From Bedellia somnulentella (lineage: Eukaryota; Arthropoda; Insecta; Lepidoptera; Bedelliidae), in assembly GCA_963576735.1 (NCBI GenBank), contig OY755176.1, positions 17,531,423 through 17,595,422 of the forward strand: a DNA stretch of 64,000 nt, written 5' to 3'. Shown one piece after another: positions 59,901 to 64,000 of this stretch. The notes beneath the pieces are model-generated. The model did no database searches and was not told the origin of the DNA. It saw only the letters and a program-made list of their open reading frames with translations. Positions within the stretch are counted from its first letter, which is position 1; each line of letters opens with the position of its first letter. The position numbers and the translations under genes were made by a program.

Positions 59901-61939
59901 TTGACTAGTACTTTGAACAGACTGTTTAATATAGAGCCTCCAACTAGTGGTGCTGCAACTCTAGTACTAGAGTGCCGATCTCTGTAACCTGCTTCCCGAA
60001 ACATCGCTTTACTTGATTTCTTAACAAGGTAAACAAAAATTCTTTTCTTTTCCAGCGCTAGAAGCGCCCCACGCTTTTACAATCAAATATGATTATTAAA
60101 AGCACATAGTTTACTCTTCAGCCCAGAAATAGAGACAACTTGAACGACCCGTATAATTTAATTTTGACTTTTAAGTGCACTTATATAAGCGTGTTTTTTA
60201 AACTATTAATTTATTTAAACTGGATGTTGACCGGGAGGTCGCGGGNNNNNNNNNNNNNNNNNNNNNNNNNNNNNNNNNNNNNNNNNNNNNNNNNNNNNNN
60301 NNNNNNNNNNNNNNNNNNNNNNNNNNNNNNNNNNNNNNNNNNNNNNNNNNNNNNNNNNNNNNNNNNNNNNNNNNNNNNNNNNNNNNNNNNNNNNNNNNNN
60401 NNNNNNNNNNNNNNNNNNNNNNNNNNNNNNNNNNNNNNNNNNNNNAATAGGTACAAACATATTGTTACGACATCTGTTCGCAAGTAGGAGATAGGATTTG
60501 CCACTACTAGATTATACTAGATGGCGTTACTAGTATTTAATGAGTCGCCATGATATCTGTTGCTGAAGGAAGTGTCACTACTAGAGAACAGATGGCGTTA
60601 CTAGTATTTTAATAAGTAAAAAAAAGGAATTACTAGATGTTTCTCGAATATCGACTTTTCGAGAATGTGGTACTAGAACTTTCTGTAATATTCGCGTATT
60701 TGAGATTTGGCATATATAAAGAGCGACGCGTGCTACGGAGTTATTCGAGTGCGAAGAACTAAAGCGAGAACAAGCGAAATACTAGAGCGAAGAAATTAAA
60801 TACGACAGTGCAGTGATATACGGATTACGGAAATAAGCTTAACGGTGTGGACAGTGTTACTATAACGGAGTAAATTAGTGTTGTTAATTAGTGCGAGTAT
60901 CGATAGTTAATTATCGATAGTGTTTGTTGTGTTGTGTAAAGTGCGTTATTGGTCAATAAATATAATTACACCTTATTGCACGAAAGTGTGACTGGTATTT
61001 ATCAAATTAAGAACCCGGTACGTAACAATATTCTCAGACCTACCGAATGCGTATGCAAAATGACATTTAAATTGGTACAGCCGTCTCAGAGGATTTTGAT
61101 GACAAACTTCACGTGTCACAGGCGTGTATTTATATATTAGATTTATATAAGATGGCAACCAAGATTTATCATTGGCGATAGGCCTGCCCCCTATTACGTA
61201 AGCAAAACGTGGGTACTCTGATCACCAGGTGACGATTTCAAGTGATGTTCAGAAGTATTAGTAACTCTGCCCTCTTCAGGAACATATGGCGTAAAGTTTG
61301 AGTTATATACGATGAGTCAAGTGTAAGTATTTGATATTTTTGAGGTAAAGGTGGTAAAGGTGGAGGTAAATAATTTATACATGGTGGGCGGATAGATTTC
61401 GCAGATAAATTTTACTTATTTATCAAATAAAATTTAAGCTGCATCCATTCATCAGATTGCTATACTGCTATACATGACCATCGTTAATGATAAGATATAA
61501 TACAATGTACCTATGGTTAGGCATAGTTAATGCCAAGGAGTAACTTGTAAGACTAACGCCCGATTTCTGAATTGAGTATTCCAGCTGAGAACAACTTAAC
61601 TATATAACTCTTAAGATAAGCCATGATGATGATATAGCCATGATAAAGCCTACCTTTCCAAAGTCAGGCTGCAGTACGCAGGGCGGCGCGTGGTTGGTGT
61701 ATTGAATCTCACTTATTCAATTCTGTAATTATAGTATCTTAAGGCTTTCAGATCTCAAGCCGCTTGCTCCACCACCACACTAAGAACCCACTTAAGATAA
61801 AACCCATGATAAAGCCTACCTTCCTGAAGTCAGGCTGCAGCACGCAGGGCGGCGCGTGGTTGGCGCGCGGCGGCTGCGGCACACCCGACGGCGCGCGCCC
61901 CGGGGACGCGGTGAGGTCCGGCGCCGCCCGCCCGTTGTC
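38554..61939 (-). CDS. syd-1: SYD-1/RhoGAP100F-like protein (PDZ-C2-RhoGAP), 5' end outside the window
   Basis: Twenty-one exons join with GT/AG borders and matching phases to give 1,279 residues of a C-terminal fragment (numbering used below). Domains in order: conserved N-terminal segment (CVLQPDFRK); PDZ at about 105-190 with the TLGLYI carboxylate-binding loop; Ser/Pro linker; Gly-Leu-rich repeat region in exon 10; C2 at about 700-860; RhoGAP at about 880-1075, with the arginine finger in GLYRLCG (R923); Ser/Pro-rich tail. PDZ+C2+RhoGAP is the known layout of Drosophila RhoGAP100F (dSyd-1) and nematode SYD-1, cytoplasmic scaffolds that organise presynaptic active zones downstream of presynaptic adhesion receptors. 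The RhoGAP domain would stimulate GTP hydrolysis by Rho-family GTPases. The start codon and any upstream exons lie beyond 64,000 or were not recognised. The symbol is by homology. Confidence 0.85.
39714..39826 (-). CDS. syd-1: syd-1 exon 20
   Basis: Residues 1109-1146, Ser-rich ([20 protein letters not shown], then [13 protein letters not shown]). Acceptor tatgttgtag; donor ACAT|GTAATT. The frame was chosen by phase and GC at third positions. Confidence 0.65.
40358..40442 (-). CDS. syd-1: syd-1 exon 19
   Basis: Residues 1081-1108. Starts inside gtttgtag|ACAGTT so that the frame reads [21 protein letters not shown] chose this frame over two others because it keeps phase with both neighbours and has the highest GC at third codon positions. 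Donor CCAAG|GTTATT. Confidence 0.65.
40676..40957 (-). CDS. syd-1: syd-1 exon 18 (RhoGAP C-terminal half)
   Basis: Residues 987-1080. [20 protein letters not shown], then [17 protein letters not shown], where most RhoGAPs have N-L-A; here it is H-L-A (H1039). Ends IWPPPKRS. Acceptor attttacag; donor TCAG|GTAATG. Confidence 0.9.
41220..41420 (-). CDS. syd-1: syd-1 exon 17 (RhoGAP core with arginine finger)
   Basis: Residues 920-986. [20 protein letters not shown] holds the catalytic arginine (R923), and [17 protein letters not shown] is the signature second helix of RhoGAP. Acceptor gttttgacag; donor TTAG|GTGAGA. Confidence 0.92.
41783..42615 (+). mobile_element. SINE-A interrupted by a LINE fragment
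   Basis: The head and first half (41,783-41,910) and the 3' part (42,527-42,615) belong to one SINE-A; 41,911-42,526 is inserted between them. In an intron of syd-1. Confidence 0.7.
41911..42526 (-). mobile_element. LINE 3' fragment with (TTA)n tail, inside SINE-A
   Basis: On the minus strand it begins with the end of an ORF2 ([17 protein letters not shown] and downstream [16 protein letters not shown]), passes a CA-rich 3' UTR and ends in TTA repeats at 41,911-41,935. 5'-truncated, CR1/Jockey-like. Confidence 0.65.
42710..42932 (-). CDS. syd-1: syd-1 exon 16 (end of C2, start of RhoGAP)
   Basis: Residues 846-919. [16 protein letters not shown] closes the C2 domain; [10 protein letters not shown] and [20 protein letters not shown] open the RhoGAP domain. 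Extremely GC-rich. Acceptor tctcccaccag; donor ATTG|GTGAGT. Confidence 0.88.
43199..43384 (-). CDS. syd-1: syd-1 exon 15 (C2 core)
   Basis: Residues 784-845, phase 0. Encodes [20 protein letters not shown] and [20 protein letters not shown], classic C2 strands. Most of the calcium-coordinating aspartates expected of a synaptotagmin-type C2 are not evident, so calcium-independent binding is likely. Confidence 0.88.
43600..43700 (-). mobile_element. SINE-A, degenerate fragment
   Basis: Recognised by ggtgatgggtccccatccgc after a changed 3' body. Confidence 0.4.
43886..44142 (-). CDS. syd-1: syd-1 exon 14 (start of C2)
   Basis: Residues 698-783. [20 protein letters not shown], then [13 protein letters not shown], a first C2 strand, a Pro/Ser insertion, and [19 protein letters not shown]. 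Acceptor attccag; donor GTG|GTGAGT. Confidence 0.85.
44881..45121 (-). CDS. syd-1: syd-1 exon 13
   Basis: Residues 618-697, Arg/Ser/Pro-rich: [20 protein letters not shown] and [11 protein letters not shown]. Donor AGTG|GTACGT. Confidence 0.8.
45690..45960 (+). mobile_element. SINE-A, full length
   Basis: Complete copy, with atgagtaatgt at 45,666-45,676 and 45,961-45,971 as probable target duplication. About 25 bp of extra sequence precede the usual head. Confidence 0.85.
45991..46142 (-). CDS. syd-1: syd-1 exon 12
   Basis: Residues 567-617. [20 protein letters not shown], then [11 protein letters not shown]. Acceptor taatttcag; donor AAT|GTGAGT. A SINE-A with its target duplication begins 20 bp past the donor. 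Confidence 0.8.
46344..46717 (-). mobile_element. SINE-B, full length, 14-bp target duplication
   Basis: Full reverse copy: tail (CATAA-type repeats) at left, tRNA-like head at right (complement of gtgatagcccagtgggtaga). Flanked by attattaaaagtat at 46,330-46,343 and 46,718-46,731. Confidence 0.9.
46866..46951 (-). CDS. syd-1: syd-1 exon 11
   Basis: Residues 538-566. [20 protein letters not shown] and RLDLRSSR. Acceptor ggtttccag; donor AGAG|GTAACA. Confidence 0.75.
47350..47601 (+). mobile_element. SINE-A, full length, with ~82-bp flanking duplication
   Basis: A complete copy. The flanks are not the usual 12-bp duplication but about 82 bp: 47,267-47,348 and 47,602-47,683 agree at 79 of 82 positions. 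Confidence 0.9.
47724..48222 (-). CDS. syd-1: syd-1 exon 10, Gly-Leu-rich repeat region
   Basis: Residues 372-537, the longest exon (499 bp). Its first half is a loose repeat of about five residues built on G-(T/S)-G-L or L-(T/S)-G-A (for example [19 protein letters not shown]), about 85 residues with almost no charge. The second half returns to a linker ([20 protein letters not shown]). Acceptor gttatttccag; donor CAAAG|GTATTT. A region of this composition is likely disordered or flexible; a function cannot be read from it. Confidence 0.8.
48632..48815 (+). mobile_element. SINE-A, 5'-truncated, close to exon 9 donor
   Basis: Body from tcggtgttaggatcctaagg to gtatatgtatgta, ending 15 bp from the exon 9 splice donor on the opposite strand. 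Confidence 0.75.
48831..48958 (-). CDS. syd-1: syd-1 exon 9
   Basis: Residues 329-371. [20 protein letters not shown], then [20 protein letters not shown]. Acceptor ctatttcag; donor GCA|GTAAGT. A SINE-A ends 15 bp from the donor inside the intron. Confidence 0.8.
49342..49485 (-). CDS. syd-1: syd-1 exon 8
   Basis: Residues 281-328. Encodes [15 protein letters not shown] and [20 protein letters not shown]. Two acceptors 6 nt apart (starts at 49,485 or 49,479) both keep the frame; a tandem acceptor could give two isoforms. Donor AG|GTAAGT. Confidence 0.75.
49710..49860 (-). mobile_element. SINE-A, diverged
   Basis: Reverse copy recognised from actcacagctataaatac and gatgggctccaacctcatgg. Confidence 0.6.
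49870..50260 (-). mobile_element. LINE ORF2 C-terminal fragment
   Basis: On the minus strand, [20 protein letters not shown] and [20 protein letters not shown] are the C-terminal end of a common lepidopteran LINE protein, followed by a short AT-rich 3' UTR. 5'-truncated. Confidence 0.65.
50517..50654 (-). CDS. syd-1: syd-1 exon 7
   Basis: Residues 235-280, very GC-rich. Linker with [20 protein letters not shown]. Acceptor gctccccag, donor AG|GTAATA. The 3' tail of a SINE-B lies only about 30 bp upstream of this acceptor, so branch-point sequence may come from the SINE. Confidence 0.8.
50684..51043 (-). mobile_element. SINE-B, full length, next to exon 7 acceptor
   Basis: About 360 bp, nearly identical to the copies at 46,344 and 62,621. 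The tail (TGTTA repeats on its own strand) ends about 30 bp from the exon 7 acceptor. Confidence 0.9.
51335..51458 (-). CDS. syd-1: syd-1 exon 6
   Basis: Residues 194-234, phases 1 to 2. Linker containing [20 protein letters not shown]. Acceptor gcatttcag; donor CGCA|GTAAGT. Confidence 0.8.
51716..52106. repeat. 203-bp tandem duplication, second copy interrupted
   Basis: agaggaatgacc starts at 51,716 and 51,919. The second unit stops at ttaatttcc (52,106) and its missing end, ttctacagaacaataagat, reappears at 52,522 after the LINE/Dong insertion. Confidence 0.9.
52107..52200 (+). mobile_element. LINE 3'-end fragment with (TTA)n tail
   Basis: ttgccagttgtactttggc to acaataaagagttttatta; the same 3' end as the minus-strand piece at 16,331. 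The whole insertion is flanked by attaatttcc at 52,097-52,106 and 52,512-52,521. Confidence 0.75.
52201..52246 (-). mobile_element. R4/Dong-like 3' end, only ~46 bp
   Basis: Complement of the last ~46 nt of the element (half of the 3' stem plus gcgaggaactaaaagtcat) between TTA repeats. An extreme 5' truncation. Confidence 0.85.
52277..52500 (-). mobile_element. R4/Dong-like element, 5'-truncated (~224 bp)
   Basis: A second truncated copy in the same TTA tract. It carries the full 3' stem-loop and the C-terminal ~40 codons with the stop, broken at ttggtcgcga, then TTA repeats again. Confidence 0.9.
52547..52664 (-). CDS. syd-1: syd-1 exon 5 (second part of PDZ)
   Basis: Residues 155-193 plus one nt. 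Starts [13 protein letters not shown], the canonical end of a PDZ domain, then [13 protein letters not shown]. Donor AAAG|GTGATT. The stacked LINE and Dong fragments at 52,107-52,511 begin about 35 bp into the following intron. Confidence 0.9.
52735..52825 (+). mobile_element. SINE-A, degenerate fragment
   Basis: ctctcaacttctaaaagtag and the following 3' body, diverged. Confidence 0.5.
52915..53110 (-). mobile_element. possible LINE 3' fragment
   Basis: Starts with ataaataaataaaaagattt in reverse and runs into GC-richer sequence; resembles a 3' UTR, family unknown. Confidence 0.3.
53165..53285 (+). mobile_element. SINE-A, 5'-truncated
   Basis: Body from ttatttcaccatctattcat through cttccaaaagtggctga to a weak tail. 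Confidence 0.6.
53322..53778 (-). mobile_element. SINE-B split by an 86-bp insertion
   Basis: Tail and 3' half at 53,322-53,514; tRNA-like head at 53,601-53,778. The insertion (53,515-53,600) is flanked by aagtgcaactta and aagtacaactta. Confidence 0.75.
53812..53970 (-). CDS. syd-1: syd-1 exon 4 (first part of PDZ)
   Basis: Residues 102-154, phase 0. Contains [18 protein letters not shown], the first PDZ strand and carboxylate-binding loop, and [20 protein letters not shown]. Acceptor ttaatttcag; donor AAG|GTGAAA. A SINE-B copy ends about 35 bp into the downstream intron. Confidence 0.9.
54010..54230 (+). mobile_element. SINE-A, diverged full length
   Basis: ggaagtgtcagcttattatt to (TATG) tail, with the ggcgactaagg core intact. 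Confidence 0.7.
54967..55065 (-). CDS. syd-1: syd-1 exon 3
   Basis: Residues 69-101, phase 0. Encodes [20 protein letters not shown] and the following AAKKFFSLQ. Donor CAG|GTAAGA. Confidence 0.85.
55262..55375 (+). mobile_element. SINE-A, 5'-truncated
   Basis: attccctttgaaacttctaa through gatctatagccgtgagtatg. Confidence 0.6.
55872..56112 (+). mobile_element. SINE-A, full length, diverged
   Basis: gtattgctggcttagaatgt to gtgagtatatgtatg. Confidence 0.75.
56500..57175 (+). mobile_element. LINE ORF2 end and tail, split by a tRNA-derived SINE
   Basis: [20 protein letters not shown] and [19 protein letters not shown] at 56,512-56,724 are the C-terminus of an arthropod LINE protein. The coding and tail sequence resumes at 56,989 and ends in gtatg repeats near 57,175. 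Frame broken by the SINE. Confidence 0.7.
56738..56988 (-). mobile_element. tRNA-derived SINE with insect core, 12-bp target duplication
   Basis: On the minus strand it begins with a tRNA-like head (56,987-56,911, B box gggttcgattccc) followed by a core (ttcggagggcacgttaag) that I recognise as widespread in insect SINEs. Flanked by cacggaggacac at 56,726-56,737 and 56,989-57,000. Confidence 0.8.
57325..57444 (+). mobile_element. SINE-B, 3' third only
   Basis: ataacgtgggtactctgaac to gttatgttatgttatg. 5'-truncated. Confidence 0.8.
57524..57607 (-). CDS. syd-1: syd-1 exon 2
   Basis: Residues 41-68 (28 codons, phase 0). Acceptor tttgttggcag; donor GAG|GTGACT. Starts [13 protein letters not shown], directly continuing exon 1. 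The preceding intron (4.2 kb) is the longest in the gene and is filled with repeats. Confidence 0.85.
57838..57908 (+). repeat. tRNA-like SINE head
   Basis: Cloverleaf-like: gacacgg, tggcttaattggcagagcg (A box), gggttcgattccc (B box), cctgttc. The acceptor pairs fully only if one lost g is restored, as in the related piece at 55,520 (cctgtgtcgaaattt), and a T-rich tail follows. A SINE head or pseudo-tRNA, not a functional gene. Confidence 0.55.
57945..58020 (+). mobile_element. LINE 3'-tail fragment
   Basis: gtggcgatcgatagtctctg to (TATG)n. Confidence 0.6.
58095..58588 (+). repeat. duplicated segment, left copy
   Basis: About 490 bp shared with 60,446-61,556, including a decayed SINE-B piece (58,252-58,365) with the same private changes. 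It lacks the LTR that interrupts the right copy. Confidence 0.85.
58630..58703 (-). repeat. tRNA-like SINE head, degenerate
   Basis: Minus-strand B box gggtttgaaccc and an A-box-like tccagtggtaggg; acceptor stem decayed. Confidence 0.4.
58985..59640. repeat. 273-bp higher-order tandem repeat (120 + 153 bp)
   Basis: aatacaataatatggtactg starts at 58,991, 59,264 and 59,537 (period 273). Inside, catagccgtgtttggacttg recurs at alternating 120 and 153 bp. All three lengths are multiples of three, so one minus-strand frame remains open for 203 codons (58,955-59,566), with a repeated peptide containing SLQDL and NKSKHGY. It lies in syd-1 intron 1, on the same strand. No known protein is recognised. 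Confidence 0.9.
59680..60216. mobile_element. foldback element, ~165-bp arms
   Basis: Left arm (59,680-59,850) and right arm (60,050-60,216) are near reverse complements: cgtataatttaattttgact on the right matches agtcaaaattaaattatacg on the left. The middle ~200 bp is unrelated. Family unknown. Confidence 0.8.
60246..60445. other. assembly gap, 200 N
   Basis: A run of exactly 200 undetermined bases; true size unknown. It sits between the foldback element and the right copy of a duplicated segment, a place where assembly is expected to fail. Confidence 0.99.
60446..61556 (+). repeat. duplicated segment, right copy, split by a solo LTR
   Basis: 60,446-60,462 and 61,028-61,556 together match 58,095-58,588. 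Contains the same decayed SINE-B piece (61,172-61,300). Confidence 0.85.
60463..61027 (+). mobile_element. solo LTR, 565 bp, 4-bp target duplication
   Basis: Begins tgttacg and ends cgtaaca (7-bp inverted ends, TG...CA), flanked by atat at 60,459-60,462 and 61,028-61,031. The paralogous segment at 58,095 shows the empty site (tacaaacatattctcag). Contains a TATA box (catatataaagagcg near 60,710), a tgcgttattggtcaataaat polyadenylation region, and two copies of agatggcgttactagtattt. The internal region has been lost by LTR-LTR recombination. Ty3/gypsy-like by the 4-bp duplication, but this is not proved. Confidence 0.88.
61557..61597 (+). mobile_element. single end of the Harbinger-like MITE
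   Basis: cgcccgatttctgaattgag and about 20 further bases match the left end of the MITE at 21,811. It is inserted at gactaa, which is continuous in the paralog at 58,586. The other end is absent. Confidence 0.65.
61638..61697 (-). pseudogene. partial duplicate of syd-1 exon 1 with its splice donor
   Basis: 60 bp agree with 61,804-61,863 at 56 positions. On the minus strand it reads [14 protein letters not shown]|gtaggc, in frame, with a donor identical to that of the real exon, but no acceptor precedes it. One residue differs (Arg to Gly). A remnant of exon duplication or a degraded alternative exon. Confidence 0.75.
61820..61939 (-). CDS. syd-1: syd-1 exon 1 of those in the window
   Basis: Residues 1-40, phase 0 at both ends. 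Acceptor gtttcag before GAC; donor AAG|GTAGGC. Encodes a Pro/Ala-rich lead ending in CVLQPDFRK, a segment I associate with the start of the conserved part of RhoGAP100F. GC-rich. A partial copy lies 166 bp downstream at 61,638-61,697. Confidence 0.8.
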
Positions 61940-62620
61940 CTGAAACATTGGGGAGCTGTTAGATTGTGGTTTTAACTCTTTGTAAATGAATAACCATTAC
62001 TCAAGTTATAATATTTCTTAATACTATTGTCGATTATAAACAAAATGATAGATATTATCTGTGTTCATAAAACAACATTATAGGCATGTAAGTATTTATA
62101 TAAAAAAATATGACACAGTAACGAATCTCCTTCGAAAAGTTCTTCGGCAATTTAATTTAAATCCGACAATTTATGTATAAAAACCTGATAATAATACGTC
62201 AACGATCTTTAATATAGAGAAGTGTTAAAACTGGTCCGCCCCAAATATTTGCTGTTTAAATATAAATTTAGAAAACAAAGCATGTTAAGCAATTTTTGAA
62301 AAACGCCTTTTATAAAGCCTTGCCTATGAAATCGAATGACTAATGAACCATGACAAAGTGCATATTCCAATATTTAACGAGCGTCGCCGGCGCCCGCCTG
62401 CTTTATGGATTTAACTTATAAAAGCCGGCTGCTTAGTTATTACTCGTCGTTAGTATTAACTACTAGGGATGTGCCCTAGCCTTACTGGGTGCGTTTTTTA
62501 AAGGAAATGTTATTTAAGTTACATTTTAAAATTAGGATTTCCATTATTTTCTTGCACTACCAATATACTTGTTAATGTAGTAAGGAGAAAACGGAATTAA
62601 ACTTTAATGTCAGTTAAATA

Positions 62621-62987
62621 ATAAAAAACCGTGATAGCCCAGTGGGTAGAACACTCGGTTATCGTGCAAACGACTAGTGTTCAAATCCTGGGTCGGGCCT
62701 CCACCAATTTGTCTTTCCTAAAGACATATGTGTGGTTAAATTTATCATGGTTGTTAACGGTGAGGGAAAACATCGTGAGGAAACCCACATGGCTGAGTTG
62801 TACTTAGTCATGTGACAGTGTATTCGTACAAAACGGCGATAGGCCTGCCCCCTATCACGTGAGTACACTGTCCATGCAAAATGTGGGTACTCTGAACACC
62901 AGGTAACAAAGTCACGTGATGTTCAGAAGTATTAGTACCTCTGCCAACCCCTTCGGAAATATTCGGCGTGAACGTTTATGTTATGTT
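62621..62987 (+). mobile_element. SINE-B, full length, 14-bp target duplication
   Basis: The best copy of the family: tRNA-like head (accgtgatagcccagtgggt, B box gttcaaatcc), body, and tail of ATGTT repeats. Flanked by atgtcagttaaata at 62,607-62,620 and 62,988-63,001. Confidence 0.92.
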
Positions 62988-63001
62988 ATGTCAGTTAAAT
63001 A

Positions 63002-63387
63002 TAATGTATTTTTATAAATAACTAAATTGGGTTATTAAGGTGCTTGGAGATGTGGATCATGTTAATAAAATAGACCAAGGATAGAGATAAACACATAAAG
63101 GCGGTAGATATTTGCTTGTTTTATATGGCGGGCATACGCAGTGGGAAGAATTAAAAGTGTATCTAGGATATTATGTTTCACAGAAGCAAGAGACATTTGC
63201 CGTACACTGTGGTATTCAATTGTTTCTGCCTACCCAAACGGCTTGAGTATAAGCATGGTTTTACGATAGTGTGTCATGTAACAAAAAATATATTGGAGCT
63301 GCACCAGCTTAAACTTGTTTATGTAATGTAGAAATGAATAAATGTTTTTATTTCTTTCTTTCTTTAAATTTTATTAAAGGTTAAAAT
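63002..63387. other. no feature recognised
   Basis: Intron or upstream sequence of syd-1; nothing supported. Confidence 0.35.
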
Positions 63388-63640
63388 TGCCGTGTAGTGT
63401 CGGCTTAGAATAGCACTACCCCATTTCTACCCGTGGGTGATCGTAAGAGGCGACTAAGGGTATAGGGGCTTTTAAGGGATTTTTGGGCGATGTGATTGGA
63501 GACCCATCACCAAAAACGTTTATTATTATCATCTTTTCCCCAATCAACTTCCAAAAGTGGCTGATGAATTTATCATGCCAAAGCTCTGGCTACCCCGTTA
63601 AGGGATTTATAGTCGTGAGTATATGTATGTATGTATGTTA
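63388..63640 (+). mobile_element. SINE-A, full length
   Basis: gccgtgtagtgtcggcttag to (TATG)n. Confidence 0.88.
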
Positions 63641-63709
63641 AAATCCAATCATCCCAGTTCACCGCAGACATAAATATGAAAGATATTTATTACTCATGAT
63701 TTTGAGCTA

Positions 63710-63880
63710 TATCTTGCAGCACGAATTCCAAAAAAGCATAACCAGAGCTTTAGTCTCAATCGCTCGAAGTTCTCTTGAGAGTTGAAAGGAGGAAAAGGGG
63801 GTGAAATAGAGGGTGGTTCGTTGGTTAAGGGTTTTCAGCCACATTATCGTCGGCCTATAACTTAGACAGCTCCATATTCC
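63710..63880 (-). mobile_element. SINE-A, degenerate
   Basis: Faint similarity in order: aagcataaccagagcttta, gttgaaaggaggaaaaggg, tcagccacattatcgtc. Confidence 0.35.
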
Positions 63881-63944
63881 TGAATCACCTCGTACACTAC
63901 GGCAAGAGATATAGTAGAGTTTATATAAACTATGTATTATTTAT

Positions 63945-64000
63945 TTTGGCTGTGGATTAGAATATCACTAATCCATTTCTTCTAGTGGTGGTCGTAAGAG
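63945..64000 (+). mobile_element. SINE-A head, cut by the window end
   Basis: ctgtggattagaatatcact and the following tccatttcttc to gtcgtaagag. Confidence 0.65.

Noticed and set aside
60140..60504. Open frames across the N run
   Set aside because: They exist only because undetermined bases contain no stops.

Overview
The window looks like part of a lepidopteran (butterfly or moth) nuclear chromosome. It is AT-rich and packed with insect SINEs, LINE fragments, a Helitron end of the type common in Lepidoptera, R4/Dong-type retrotransposons in (TAA)n tracts, and one large spliced gene. There are no bacterial operons or phage genes.

Host gene. The only host gene I can support lies on the minus strand from 61,939 down to the stop codon at 38,554. 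I could chain 21 coding exons with GT/AG splice sites and consistent phases. They total 3,840 nt, that is 1,279 codons plus a stop, and the 5' end lies beyond the right edge of the window. The order is PDZ, a Ser/Pro/Gly-rich linker, C2, RhoGAP and a low-complexity Ser/Pro tail. This is the architecture of SYD-1/RhoGAP100F, a presynaptic active-zone assembly protein. Repeats crowd several of its splice sites.

Layout. 1-8.5 kb: no gene; a ~510-bp tandem repeat and many copies of one SINE (called SINE-A here). 8.5-16.3 kb: two nearly identical full-size R4/Dong-like non-LTR retrotransposons, head to tail, each with an open frame (1,200 and 1,193 codons from the first ATG). 16.3-27.7 kb: repeats, including a 53-bp minisatellite, a 5'-truncated Dong copy, a ~600-bp foldback element, a Helitron and a PIF/Harbinger-like MITE nested in a SINE. 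27.7-30.6 kb: a 5'-truncated CR1/Daphne-like LINE with an unbroken reverse transcriptase frame on the minus strand. 30.7-38.5 kb: AT-rich, with a 66-bp minisatellite and the probable 3' UTR of the host gene. 38.5-62 kb: the syd-1 gene, whose introns hold LINE pieces, SINEs, two more truncated Dong copies, a solo LTR, a repeat array that stays open in one frame, a foldback element, a 200-N assembly gap and a partial exon duplicate. 62-64 kb: SINEs.

How the parts relate. The Dong-like elements use (TAA)n as target, and in every clear case here those tracts are the 3' tails of other LINEs, so one retrotransposon supplies landing sites for the next. SINE-A copies often carry 11-13-bp target duplications and are frequently 5'-truncated, as expected for LINE-driven insertion. 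Apart from syd-1, every convincing coding frame belongs to a retrotransposon.
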